A DNA stretch of 64,000 nucleotides from Streptomyces sp. YS415 (GTDB lineage: Bacteria; Actinomycetota; Actinomycetes; Streptomycetales; Streptomycetaceae): the NCBI RefSeq assembly GCF_023544665.1, contig NZ_JAMJFL010000010.1:62001-126000 (forward strand), in the 5' to 3' direction. This document shows positions 53,596-60,392 of this stretch, one piece after another. Below the pieces are notes generated by a model. The model was not told the DNA's origin. It worked only from the letters and a program-made list of their open reading frames with translations, and made no database searches. Both the position numbers and the translations under genes were made by a program. Each line of letters begins with the position of its first letter. Within the stretch, counting starts at the first letter, position 1.

Positions 53596-53604
53596 GGTGC
53601 CTCC

Positions 53605-54474
53605 TTACGCGCCGTCAGCTAGCCCGGCGATGTATTCCAACGATTCCTCGGGCGAAAGGGCGTGGATCTGAAGGGTGGTGAAGGCCTCCGTGTACGCCTG
53701 GAGGTCTTCTTTCCGTTCGAGGTAGAGGCTACTCGTCAAGTGGTCGAGAACAACCACGTCCAGATCAGAAGCGCGCGAAAATGAGAAGATAACGAAAGGC
53801 CCGGTGACCCCGATGTGGGCTCCGGCCGTGAACGGCAGGACCTGCAACCGCACTTGCGGCAGGCGTCCCGCCTCCACCAGCCGCCACAGCTGCCGGGCCA
53901 TCACCCCGGGGCCGCCGATCTCCCGGTGCAGCACCGCCTCGTCCAGCACCGCGCTCAGCTCCAGCGGCGGCTCGCCGCGCAGCACGTCCTGCCGGGCCAG
54001 CCGCACCTCCACCAGGGTGTCGAGGCGTTCGTCGTCCGTCTCGTCCAGGCCGCCCACCGCGGCCCGGGTCACCGCCCGCGCGTACTCGGGCGTCTGGAGC
54101 AGCCCCGGCACCACGCAGGTCTCCAGCGTGCGCATCCCGCTCGCCTGGGACTCCAGGCTGATGAAGTCCCGGTAGGTCGGGGGCAGCACCCCACGGTAGG
54201 CGTGCCACCAGTGGTGCCGACCCGCGCTGTCGTCGGACCCGGCCAACACCAGCAGCAGCTCACGCAGTTGCGAGTCGGCGACGGCGTAGGCGTCCAGCAG
54301 TAACCGCACATCGGCCGGTTTCACCCCGCTGGCCCCGGTCTCGATCCGGCTGACCTTCGACTGGTGCCAGCCCACCAGCCGAGCCGCCTCACCGCTGGTG
54401 AGCCCGGCGCCGGCGCGCAACGCACGCAGTTCGGCGCCCAGCTTCCGGCGGCGCACCGCAGGACCGTGCTGCAT
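53605..54474 (-). CDS. XRE-family regulator with DUF5753 domain
   Basis: 289 residues. HTH_31 start (LGAELRALRAGAGLTSGEAA, then RLVGWHQSKVSRIETGASG) and a C-terminal DUF5753 domain (about 100-280) with HWWHAYRGVLPPTYRDFISL. Typical WhiJ-type DNA-binding member of the XRE/DUF397 pairs. It starts divergently from an RsbW-like gene, the common third member of such loci. Confidence 0.93.
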   Translation of the reverse strand: MQHGPAVRRRKLGAELRALRAGAGLTSGEAARLVGWHQSKVSRIETGASGVKPADVRLLLDAYAVADSQLRELLLVLAGSDDSAGRHHWWHAYRGVLPPTYRDFISLESQASGMRTLETCVVPGLLQTPEYARAVTRAAVGGLDETDDERLDTLVEVRLARQDVLRGEPPLELSAVLDEAVLHREIGGPGVMARQLWRLVEAGRLPQVRLQVLPFTAGAHIGVTGPFVIFSFSRASDLDVVVLDHLTSSLYLERKEDLQAYTEAFTTLQIHALSPEESLEYIAGLADGA

Positions 54475-54686
54475 GCGCTACTCCTTACTCCAACCGGGCC
54501 GCCCAAATACGCTCTCGAGTAGCAGAGTTCACCGCATCGAGCGACAGATATATGCATATCTTGGTGGATCGCCACCGTGACCGGCGCGGTAATGGCAGTC
54601 TGGCGAGGAAGCACCAGTCCGGGACCGTACTCGAACCATCCGCTCCGTGTCGGACTGCGGTCCCGTGGGAAAGGGACGACGCCGCC

Positions 54687-55145
54687 ATGGCAGACCATCT
54701 GGAAGCATCCGTCACTCTGCCGAGCGATCCCGCCTCGGTCTCCGCGGCCCGCGGCTATGTGGTCAGCACTCTCGCGGAATGGGGACTGCCGGCGGAGACG
54801 GACGTGGCCGACACCATCCGGCTCATCGTCTCCGAACTCGCCACCAACGCCGTACAGCACACCCTCGGCCAGTCACCCACCTTCACGGTGGACATCGAAC
54901 TGCACCATGACGAACACCTGCGCATCGGGGTCACCGACAGCCACCCGCGGTTCCCCAAACGACTGCCGGCCGCTGTCCAGCAGGACAACGGCCGCGGTCT
55001 GGTCATCATCCGCTGGCTGACCGCCGAGTGCGGCGGCCGACTCAGAGTCAGGCCGACCCGCGAGGGCGGCAAAACGATCTCCATCGAACTTCCCTGGACC
55101 GTACCGGCCCAGCCGGTCACCACCGCGAGCCAGCAGGAGCCCTAG
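54687..55145 (+). CDS. RsbW-like ATP-binding protein (GHKL fold)
   Basis: 152 residues from ATG 54687; an earlier in-frame ATG at 54552 would add 45 residues with a poorer ribosome site. N-box IVSELATNAVQHT, G1 region IGVTDSHPRF and G2 DNGRGLVIIRWLTAECGG identify a HATPase of the serine-kinase/anti-sigma type. These usually phosphorylate or bind anti-anti-sigma proteins. Divergent from the XRE/DUF397 genes, so probably part of the same regulatory unit. Confidence 0.88.
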   Translation: MADHLEASVTLPSDPASVSAARGYVVSTLAEWGLPAETDVADTIRLIVSELATNAVQHTLGQSPTFTVDIELHHDEHLRIGVTDSHPRFPKRLPAAVQQDNGRGLVIIRWLTAECGGRLRVRPTREGGKTISIELPWTVPAQPVTTASQQEP

Positions 55146-55228
55146 CGGACGCTCCGCTGACGGCATGGCGCCGGCCGCCCCGGGAGCGGTCGTCCTGCTC
55201 CTCGAAGCGGTCCTCCGGGCACCCGTCA

Positions 55229-55259
55229 GGGCGGCGGCGTGTCAGGGGCGCCGCCGCCC
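55229..55259. terminator. Hairpin between RsbW-like and NlpC/P60 genes
   Basis: GGGCGGCGGCG (55229-55239) pairs with CGCCGCCGCCC (55249-55259), loop 9 nt. Lies between convergent stops at 55145 and 55274, suitable as shared terminator. Confidence 0.75.
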
Positions 55260-55273
55260 TTCGGGTGGCCGGG

Positions 55274-55747
55274 TCAGCTCACCCGGCCGTACCAGACGCT
55301 CTTGGTCCAGATCTTCTGCAGCCTCACCACATCCCCGGACTTCGGGGCGTGCCAGAGCTTGCCCTTACCGGCGTAGATGCCGACGTGGTAGACGTTCGAC
55401 CCCGAGTGGAAGAACACGAGGTCGCCGGCCTTGCGGCTCTTGGCGGAGATGTGGCGCGTCTTGTTGTACTGCTGGGCCGCCGTACGAGGCAGCTTCTTGC
55501 CCGCCTTCTTGAACGAGTACAGCGTGAGCCCGGAGCAGTCGAAGCGGTAGGGGCCCGTGGCGCCCCACTTGTACGGGGCGCCCTTCTTCGAGGCCGCGAC
55601 CTGGAGTGCCTTCGTCGCAGGCGTGGCCGCCTCCGCTTCGGCGGAGAGGCCAGGGGCCACGATCGAACCGCCCACGGCGGCGATGGTCAGAGCCGAAGCC
55701 GTACCGGCTCGGGCCATGAGCGACGGGACACGATTGAGCGCAGTCAT
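55274..55747 (-). CDS. Secreted NlpC/P60 peptidoglycan hydrolase
   Basis: 157 residues. Signal peptide (MARAGTASALTIAAVGGSIV; cleavage near SAEAEA-AT) then a minimal NlpC/P60 domain: catalytic Cys in FDCSGLTLYSFKKAG, His in YHVGIYAGKG, third residue near LWHAPKSGD. Cuts peptide stems of peptidoglycan. Basic composition suits cell-wall binding. ATG 55747; the frame further upstream to 55831 runs through the riboswitch and is not coding. Regulated by c-di-AMP through the leader. Confidence 0.92.
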   Translation of the reverse strand: MTALNRVPSLMARAGTASALTIAAVGGSIVAPGLSAEAEAATPATKALQVAASKKGAPYKWGATGPYRFDCSGLTLYSFKKAGKKLPRTAAQQYNKTRHISAKSRKAGDLVFFHSGSNVYHVGIYAGKGKLWHAPKSGDVVRLQKIWTKSVWYGRVS

Positions 55748-55756
55748 GCGCAACCC

Positions 55757-55905
55757 TTCGTCAGCCGCCTGTGAAGGATGACCTGTCGGATTCGGGCTGG
55801 CGAAGTTGCCCGGCCGCGGATGCGGCTTCACCCCAAGGGCTGCTCGGTACGGACATTCCGTGCCGACAACCCGTCATGCTCGGGTCCTCCACTCCTGCCG
55901 ATCCA
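55757..55905 (-). ncRNA. ydaO/yuaA-type c-di-AMP riboswitch upstream of NlpC/P60 gene
   Basis: On the minus strand the 3' core CCCGAATCCGACAGGTCATC and then CTTCACAGGCGG (55765-55796) and the GGGGTGAAGCCGCAT element (55820-55834) match the conserved ydaO aptamer. The core precedes the ATG by about 20 bp. c-di-AMP is known to turn off such cell-wall hydrolase genes in actinomycetes. The 5' boundary is estimated from a hairpin (ACCCG/CGGGT near 55868-55887) and is uncertain. Confidence 0.85.
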
Positions 55906-56293
55906 CTCCTGTCGACCGGTCATCCGGGCGGCGGCAGGACTCGGCGTCCGCCCGGATCGCCCCGCCGTTGTGGCGGGGGCTTGTCGTCAGACAGGGATCT
56001 TGGCTCACGGATGTCCGAAAATCCCAACGGAACCGTGGATTTGTGGCGTTACTCACCACTCACCCGTTCGGGTGGACACTGCTCCGTTCGAACTAGCGTC
56101 GCGGCGACGGGGGATGCCCGGACCAGCATCGGAACGTCTCTTTCGAGTGAGGGCCTAGCCTCGTTGCGCAACCCTGACGGGCCCGCGGAAGGAGACGCGA
56201 CTACGCCGAAAGGGGGTACCTCCTTTGGTCCGTTTCATCTCCGGTCCGGACGGCTCGCGCCATCGCCGGATGGCCGGACCGGGCTCACCTGCG
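55906..56293. other. Gene-free stretch of 388 bp
   Basis: Probably the promoter and leader of the riboswitch-NlpC/P60 transcript. It is less GC-biased than the flanking genes and has open frames without codon bias on both strands. A near-palindrome AAAGGGGGTACCTCCTTT (56209-56226, one mismatched pair) stands out; no gene start adjoins it. Confidence 0.5.
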
Positions 56294-56602
56294 TCAACTG
56301 TCCGAGCGCGGCGGCACCGTGACGCGAGCCGTGCGGCGCTCGCCGTCCAGCACCCGCAGGGCGCGCGCCAGGGTGGGCGCGTGCACCTCGGTCTCGCCGC
56401 GCTGGTGCATGAGGGCCAGCGCGTCCCGCAGTTCGGCGGCCCGGGCGACCAACGCCTGGGCGGCGCGCAGGCCGCCGTAGGTGTCCCCGTGGCGCGCGGG
56501 GTTGATCCGGCCGAGCAGATCGACCACGTCGAGGTAACGGTCGATCAGCTCGCCCTCGGCGCGGGTCAGGGCGGGCAGCGGCGGCAGCTCCGGGGGCAGC
56601 AT
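56294..56602 (-). CDS. Small hypothetical protein after the ClpP-like gene
   Basis: 102 residues, mostly helical: IDRYLDVVDLLGRINPARHG, LRAAQALVARAAELRDALAL, ending in a basic segment (DGERRTARVTVPPRS). No recognised domain. ATG 56602 lies 7 bp after the stop of the ClpP-like gene, so the two are in one operon and may interact. Confidence 0.7.
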   Translation of the reverse strand: MLPPELPPLPALTRAEGELIDRYLDVVDLLGRINPARHGDTYGGLRAAQALVARAAELRDALALMHQRGETEVHAPTLARALRVLDGERRTARVTVPPRSDS

Positions 56603-56609
56603 CCGCGGC

Positions 56610-57188
56610 TCACCTCCCGCCCGGGGTGGTGCGCGGGGCGCTGCGGCTGGGGACGATCCCGTCCACCAGTCCGTACTCCAGGGCCTGCTGAGCGTCCAGC
56701 ACCTTGTCCCGCTCGATGTCCGCGTGCACCTGCTGCGGGCTGCGCCCGGTGTGGCGCGCGAGCATCTCCTCCAGCAGGGTCCGGACGCGTACGTGTTCCT
56801 CCGCCTGGGCGGCCAGGTCGCTCGCCCGGCCCTCCACCGGCTCGCTCGGCGCGGGTTGGCCGAGCATCACGCGCGCGTCCGGCAGCGCGTACCGCTTGCC
56901 CGGGGTGCCCGCCGCGAGCAGTACCGCCGCGGTCGGACCGGCGTGGCCGAGCAGGACCGTCTCCACGTCGCAGGTGACGTGGCGCAGGGTGTCGTAGATC
57001 GCGGACATGGCGCTGAACGGGCCGCCGGGGGAGTTGACGTACAGCGAGATGTCCCGGTCGGGGGACTGGTGCTCCAGAAGGATGAATTGCGCGATCACGT
57101 CGTTGGCGGCACCGTCGTCCACCCGCGTCCCCAGCAGGACGATCCGCTCCTCCAGGAGCTTCGCGTACGAATCCGTGCGGTCGGTCAT
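56610..57188 (-). CDS. ClpP-like protein lacking catalytic Ser and His
   Basis: 192 residues. ClpP fold is clear: [52 protein letters not shown] and [20 protein letters not shown]. In active ClpP the nucleophile is in GQAASMGA and the His in MIHQP; here those read GHAGPTAA and MLGQP, so Ser becomes Pro and His becomes Gly. The Asp of ERD remains. A non-proteolytic, ClpR-like subunit is inferred, perhaps mixing with active ClpPs or acting alone. Divergent from a Phd-like antitoxin and followed by a 102-residue gene. Confidence 0.88.
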   Translation of the reverse strand: MTDRTDSYAKLLEERIVLLGTRVDDGAANDVIAQFILLEHQSPDRDISLYVNSPGGPFSAMSAIYDTLRHVTCDVETVLLGHAGPTAAVLLAAGTPGKRYALPDARVMLGQPAPSEPVEGRASDLAAQAEEHVRVRTLLEEMLARHTGRSPQQVHADIERDKVLDAQQALEYGLVDGIVPSRSAPRTTPGGR

Positions 57189-57225
57189 GGCTCACGCCTC
57201 CCTCGGCAGGGGTACCCGTGCAAAA

Positions 57226-57240
57226 TGTACAGGACGTACA
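57226..57240. promoter_or_regulatory. Palindrome TGTAC-N5-GTACA between ClpP-like and Phd genes
   Basis: A perfect 5+5+5 inverted repeat 17 bp before the Phd ATG and 37 bp from the ClpP-like start. Phd-type antitoxins repress their own promoter by binding such sites. A possible -10 TAAGAT (57246-57251) follows. Confidence 0.55.
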
Positions 57241-57257
57241 TGACGTAAGATAGGGAC

Positions 57258-57536
57258 ATGGCCTACGAGATTCCGGTGACGCAAGCCAGGGCTGAACTCG
57301 CCGACCTCATCAACCGGGTGGTCTACGGCGGTGAACGCGTCGTCGTGACGCGGCACGGCAAGCCCCTGGTCGCCCTCGTCTCCGCCGCCGACCTGGAGCG
57401 GCTCGCCGCCCTCGACGGTCCCGCGGAGGACCAGGTGATCACCGCGATCTCGACGGTCCGCGACCCCGCACCGGCCCCGCGCGAACCGCGACGCTTCGGA
57501 ATCGCAGCGGAGCACCGGCGCCCGGGCGCCTCGTAG
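57258..57536 (+). CDS. Phd/YefM-family antitoxin without a recognised toxin
   Basis: 92 residues. The Phd N-terminus is clear: IPVTQARAELADLINRVVYG, GERVVVTRHGKPLVALVSAA, followed by a Leu-rich helix and a disordered Pro/Arg tail. Usually it binds DNA and neutralises a RelE or Doc toxin encoded next. Here the next 370 bp contain no toxin gene. It may be an orphan, or serve the divergent ClpP-like gene. Confidence 0.85.
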   Translation: MAYEIPVTQARAELADLINRVVYGGERVVVTRHGKPLVALVSAADLERLAALDGPAEDQVITAISTVRDPAPAPREPRRFGIAAEHRRPGAS

Positions 57537-57909
57537 GACCCCGCCGCCACCTGGTGCTGCGCAGGCGGAGGTGGCTGCTGGACCTGGACACCTGTCCGGG
57601 CGCCTTGTCGTTGCTGCACTCGTAGGCCTCCGCCGCGCTGGCGCCCCGGTGCCTCGTCCCCGCGTGCGCGGCTGGTCCGGGTGGGTGCCTGGGGCGCGGA
57701 CCTCCGCCTGGATGTCGCGGCGCTGACGGTCCCGCTGAAGGGGCCTCAGGCACGCCGCCGTGTTGCCGGGCCGGGGCGTCCCTGCCGCTCACGCCCTCCC
57801 GGGCGCCGCGGCGCTCATGCACCCTCGGGCGCCCCCCCCGGTGCTCACGCCCCCGGTCGCCCCCGCGCTCACGCTCCCCGGTCGCCCCCGGCGCTCACGC
57901 TCCCAGGGC
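57537..57909. other. Gene-free stretch of 373 bp
   Basis: No gene supported. The left part (to about 57780) has degraded-looking open frames. The right part is the imperfect tandem repeat described separately. Confidence 0.5.
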
Positions 57910-57910
57910 C
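57787..57910. repeat. Five imperfect 24-30-bp tandem repeats
   Basis: Units begin with GCTCA(C/T)GC at 57787, 57813, 57843, 57867 and 57893 and continue with a C/G-rich stretch like TCCCCGGTCGCCCCCG. They end at the stop of the downstream (minus) membrane gene. Confidence 0.75.
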
Positions 57911-58881
57911 TAACCCGCCAGCGCCGGCTCCCGTTCCGTAGTCGGTGCGGTTGCCGACCGGTGCTTGAGCAAGGCGCCGAGCAGGACTGCGCCCAGGCCC
58001 AGGGCTGCCCACCAGGTCAGGGTGAGCAGGGGGCCCGTGGCCGCGGCGCCGTCGAAGAAGGCCGTGGAGCGCAGGGCGCTGGCCCCCGCGCCCGGCGGCA
58101 GCCACTGGCCGATCGCGCCGAAGGGCACGGGCAGCATCTCCGGTGCCGAGGAGGCCCCGGAGGAGGGGTTGCCGATGAGCATGACCAGGGCCGCGGTGAT
58201 CCCGATCCCGGCGGTTCCGAGCAGCGCGGCCACCCCGGCGACGGCGGCGCTCACCGCCAGCGTCATCAGGCCGAACACGCCCGCTTCGGCCCACCAGTTG
58301 CCGTCGACGACGCCCAGCCAGTTGTGCGCCACGGCGGTCGCGGCGGCGCCCACCAGACCGGCGGAGCCGATCAGCGCGGCCACCGCCCGACCGCCGCGCA
58401 GCCCGACCAGGGTCGCCATCGCCCCGGCGGCGATGCCGGCCAGCACCAGCGGCAGGACGCTCGCGCTGAGGGTCGCGCCCCGGGGGTCGTCGGCGGAGGC
58501 GGGCACCACGTCGACGGTGGTGACCCCGCTGCCCTCGGCGGCGATCCGCTGCTGGAGCAACTGGGCCACGCTCGGACTCCCCGCCGAGGCCGTGAGCAGC
58601 TTCGTGCCCTCCGGGGCCACGACGATCGCGCCGTATACGGAACGGTCCTCGACGGCGTCGCGAGCCGCCGCCTCGTCGGCGTAGCGGTGAACCTCGAAGA
58701 CTCCCTCGTTCCGGTCCAGTCGGCGTTCCACCTGAGCGGTGGCGGCGGCCGGCCCGGCCACCCCGAGCGGCACGTCCCGGGGCGCGGTACGGGCGGCGGG
58801 CCATGCGAAGGCCCACAGGGCGACGGCGGCGATGACCGGGACGAGGACGACGACCGCGATCGATCGGCGGCGGCTGGACAT
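57910..58881 (-). CDS. Membrane protein, ABC-2/YhgE-Pip-like
   Basis: 323 residues. An N-terminal TM (IAVVVLVPVIAAVALWAFAW), an extracytoplasmic domain of about 115 residues, then five or six TM helices (LPLVLAGIAAGAMATLVGL; VAALLGTAGIGITAALVMLI; LLTLTWWAALGLGAVLLGAL). The layout is that of YhgE/Pip and ABC-2 permease-like proteins, often under TetR control for drug or lipid export. No ATPase is nearby. Divergent from a TetR regulator. Confidence 0.8.
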   Translation of the reverse strand: MSSRRRSIAVVVLVPVIAAVALWAFAWPAARTAPRDVPLGVAGPAAATAQVERRLDRNEGVFEVHRYADEAAARDAVEDRSVYGAIVVAPEGTKLLTASAGSPSVAQLLQQRIAAEGSGVTTVDVVPASADDPRGATLSASVLPLVLAGIAAGAMATLVGLRGGRAVAALIGSAGLVGAAATAVAHNWLGVVDGNWWAEAGVFGLMTLAVSAAVAGVAALLGTAGIGITAALVMLIGNPSSGASSAPEMLPVPFGAIGQWLPPGAGASALRSTAFFDGAAATGPLLTLTWWAALGLGAVLLGALLKHRSATAPTTEREPALAG

Positions 58882-58922
58882 GGTTTCCCCTTGCGTGGTG
58901 CGGTGGCGCTGGAGCTAAAGAG

Positions 58923-58936
58923 AACGAGCATTCGTT
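58923..58936. promoter_or_regulatory. TetR operator candidate 1
   Basis: AACGA-GCAT-TCGTT, 42 bp upstream of the membrane-protein start. Followed by CGTTTTAG, shared with site 2. Confidence 0.6.
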
Positions 58937-58983
58937 TTAGGCGTGACACCACCGTCGCGCCGTCATGCGGCCTTGTCAAGAAG

Positions 58984-58994
58984 GAACGTTCGTT
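58984..58994. promoter_or_regulatory. TetR operator candidate 2
   Basis: GAACGTTCGTT (palindromic core GAACGTTC) followed by TTAG, 14 bp before the TetR ATG. Same half-site (TTCGTTTTAG) as site 1. Confidence 0.6.
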
Positions 58995-59008
58995 TTAGAT
59001 TGAGGGCC

Positions 59009-59638
59009 ATGGCTCGCGTATCCCAGGAACACCTCGACGCCCGCCGCCGCCAGATCCTGGAAGGCGCCGCCCGCTGCTTCGCCCGCAACGGCTTCCACGC
59101 CACCTCCATGCAGGACGTCCTGAAGGAAGCCGACCTCTCGGCCGGAGCGGTGTACCGCTACTTCAGCGGCAAGGACGAGCTGATCACGGCGATCGTCAAG
59201 GGCGTCCTCGCCGAGGTGCGCGCGGCGTTCGAGGAGATCACCCGGCAGAGCCCGCCCCCGCCGCCGGACGTCCTGGTCGGCGAGGTCCTGGCCCGCGCAC
59301 TCGGCAGGTGGGAGACCCTGTCCGCCGACGGGGAGGCCACCTTCCCGCGGCTGATCATGCAGGTCTGGGCGGAAGCCGCACGCAACCCGGAGCTCGCGGG
59401 GGTCGTCGACGAGGTGTACGGCGTGGTGACCACCGCCTGGATCCGGGTGGTCGAGGCCTACCAGGACGCCGGGATGATGCGGGCCGACATCCCCGCCGAG
59501 CACGTCGCGCGCACGATGGTCGCCACCGTCCAGGGCTTCATCGCCCAGCAGTCCCTGCTCGGACCGGCCCCGGTCGAGGTCCTCCAGGACGGTCTGCGCG
59601 CCCTGATGAGCATGGCCGGACCGCAGCCGGGCGCCTGA
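59009..59638 (+). CDS. TetR/AcrR-family regulator
   Basis: 209 residues. HTH near 25-65: ILEGAARCFARNGFHATSMQ with DVLKEADLSAGAVYRYFSGK, the standard TetR pattern. The helical C-terminus should bind a hydrophobic ligand. ATG 59009 (MARVSQEHLD) is chosen; a longer in-frame start at 58943 would run across the operators. Probably represses both itself and the divergent YhgE-like gene. Confidence 0.93.
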   Translation: MARVSQEHLDARRRQILEGAARCFARNGFHATSMQDVLKEADLSAGAVYRYFSGKDELITAIVKGVLAEVRAAFEEITRQSPPPPPDVLVGEVLARALGRWETLSADGEATFPRLIMQVWAEAARNPELAGVVDEVYGVVTTAWIRVVEAYQDAGMMRADIPAEHVARTMVATVQGFIAQQSLLGPAPVEVLQDGLRALMSMAGPQPGA

Positions 59639-59641
59639 CGG

Positions 59642-59669
59642 GTCACAGCTTGGTTAACGTGCCCGAAAC
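59642..59669 (+). promoter_or_regulatory. GlnR-type box upstream of the urease operon
   Basis: TTAAC-N6-GAAAC (59654-59669) matches the GlnR a-site/b-site pattern gTnAC-N6-GaAAC, and GTCAC (59642-59646) provides another a-site-like element 7 nt upstream. The urease genes of S. coelicolor are known GlnR targets. About 100 bp from ureA. Confidence 0.65.
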
Positions 59670-59767
59670 CCGGTCCAACTAGCCTCCCTCCACGCCACCA
59701 GGGACGTTGCCCGTGGCTGCGGCAACCGGGCCCCGCACGGTCCGGAGCGAGGACTGTGAGGTGGGCT

Positions 59768-60070
59768 GTGCAACTGACCCCGCACGAGCAAGAGAGACTG
59801 CTGATCCATGTGGCGGCCGACGTGGCCGAGAAGCGCCGGGCCCGCGGGCTCAGGCTCAACCACCCCGAGGCGGTCGCCCTCATCACCTCGCACATCCTCG
59901 AAGGCGCGCGGGACGGCCGCACGGTCGCCGAGCTGATGGCCTCCGGACGCAGGCTGCTCACCCGGGACGACGTCATGGACGGCATCGCCGAGATGATCCA
60001 CGACGTCCAGGTCGAGGCGACCTTCCCGGACGGCACCAAGCTCGTCACCGTCCACGAGCCGATCGTCTGA
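59768..60070 (+). CDS. ureA: Urease gamma subunit
   Basis: 100 residues, the standard UreA length. Starts [20 protein letters not shown], with [20 protein letters not shown] and the C-terminal VTVHEPI motif. GTG 59768 is preferred to GTG 59756 since it gives the family N-terminus and has a GAGGTGGG site. Structural subunit of cytosolic Ni-urease (urea to ammonia and carbamate). First gene of ureABCFGD. Confidence 0.95.
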   Translation: MQLTPHEQERLLIHVAADVAEKRRARGLRLNHPEAVALITSHILEGARDGRTVAELMASGRRLLTRDDVMDGIAEMIHDVQVEATFPDGTKLVTVHEPIV

Positions 60071-60080
60071 GGGGGCGTCG

Positions 60081-60392
60081 ATGATTCCCGGAGAGATCCT
60101 GTTCGCGGACGAGCCCGTCGTGTTCAACGAGGGCCGCGAGGTCACCGCGCTGACCGTCCTCAACGCCGCCGACCGGCCCGTCCAGGTCGGCTCCCACTAC
60201 CACTTCGCCGAGGCCAACCCCGGTCTGGACTTCGACCGCGCCGCCGCCCGGGGCAAGCGCCTCAACATCGCCGCCGGCACCGCCGTGCGCTTCGAGCCCG
60301 GCATCCCCGTCGACGTCGAACTCGTCCCGCTCGCCGGCGCCCGCGTGGTGCCCGGACTGCGCGGGGAGACCGGGGGTGCCCTCGATGCCTGA
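60081..60392 (+). CDS. ureB: Urease beta subunit
   Basis: 103 residues. [39 protein letters not shown] and RFEPG are UreB features. Non-catalytic beta-rich subunit. Starts 10 bp after ureA; its stop lies 8 bp inside ureC. Confidence 0.95.
   Translation: MIPGEILFADEPVVFNEGREVTALTVLNAADRPVQVGSHYHFAEANPGLDFDRAAARGKRLNIAAGTAVRFEPGIPVDVELVPLAGARVVPGLRGETGGALDA

Noticed and set aside
55771..56322. Plus-strand open frame opposite the riboswitch
   Set aside because: No codon bias or family features; it runs through conserved riboswitch core sequence on the opposite strand.
57787..57910. Possible CRISPR array
   Set aside because: Units are contiguous, degenerate and of uneven length with no unique spacers; no cas genes are present.
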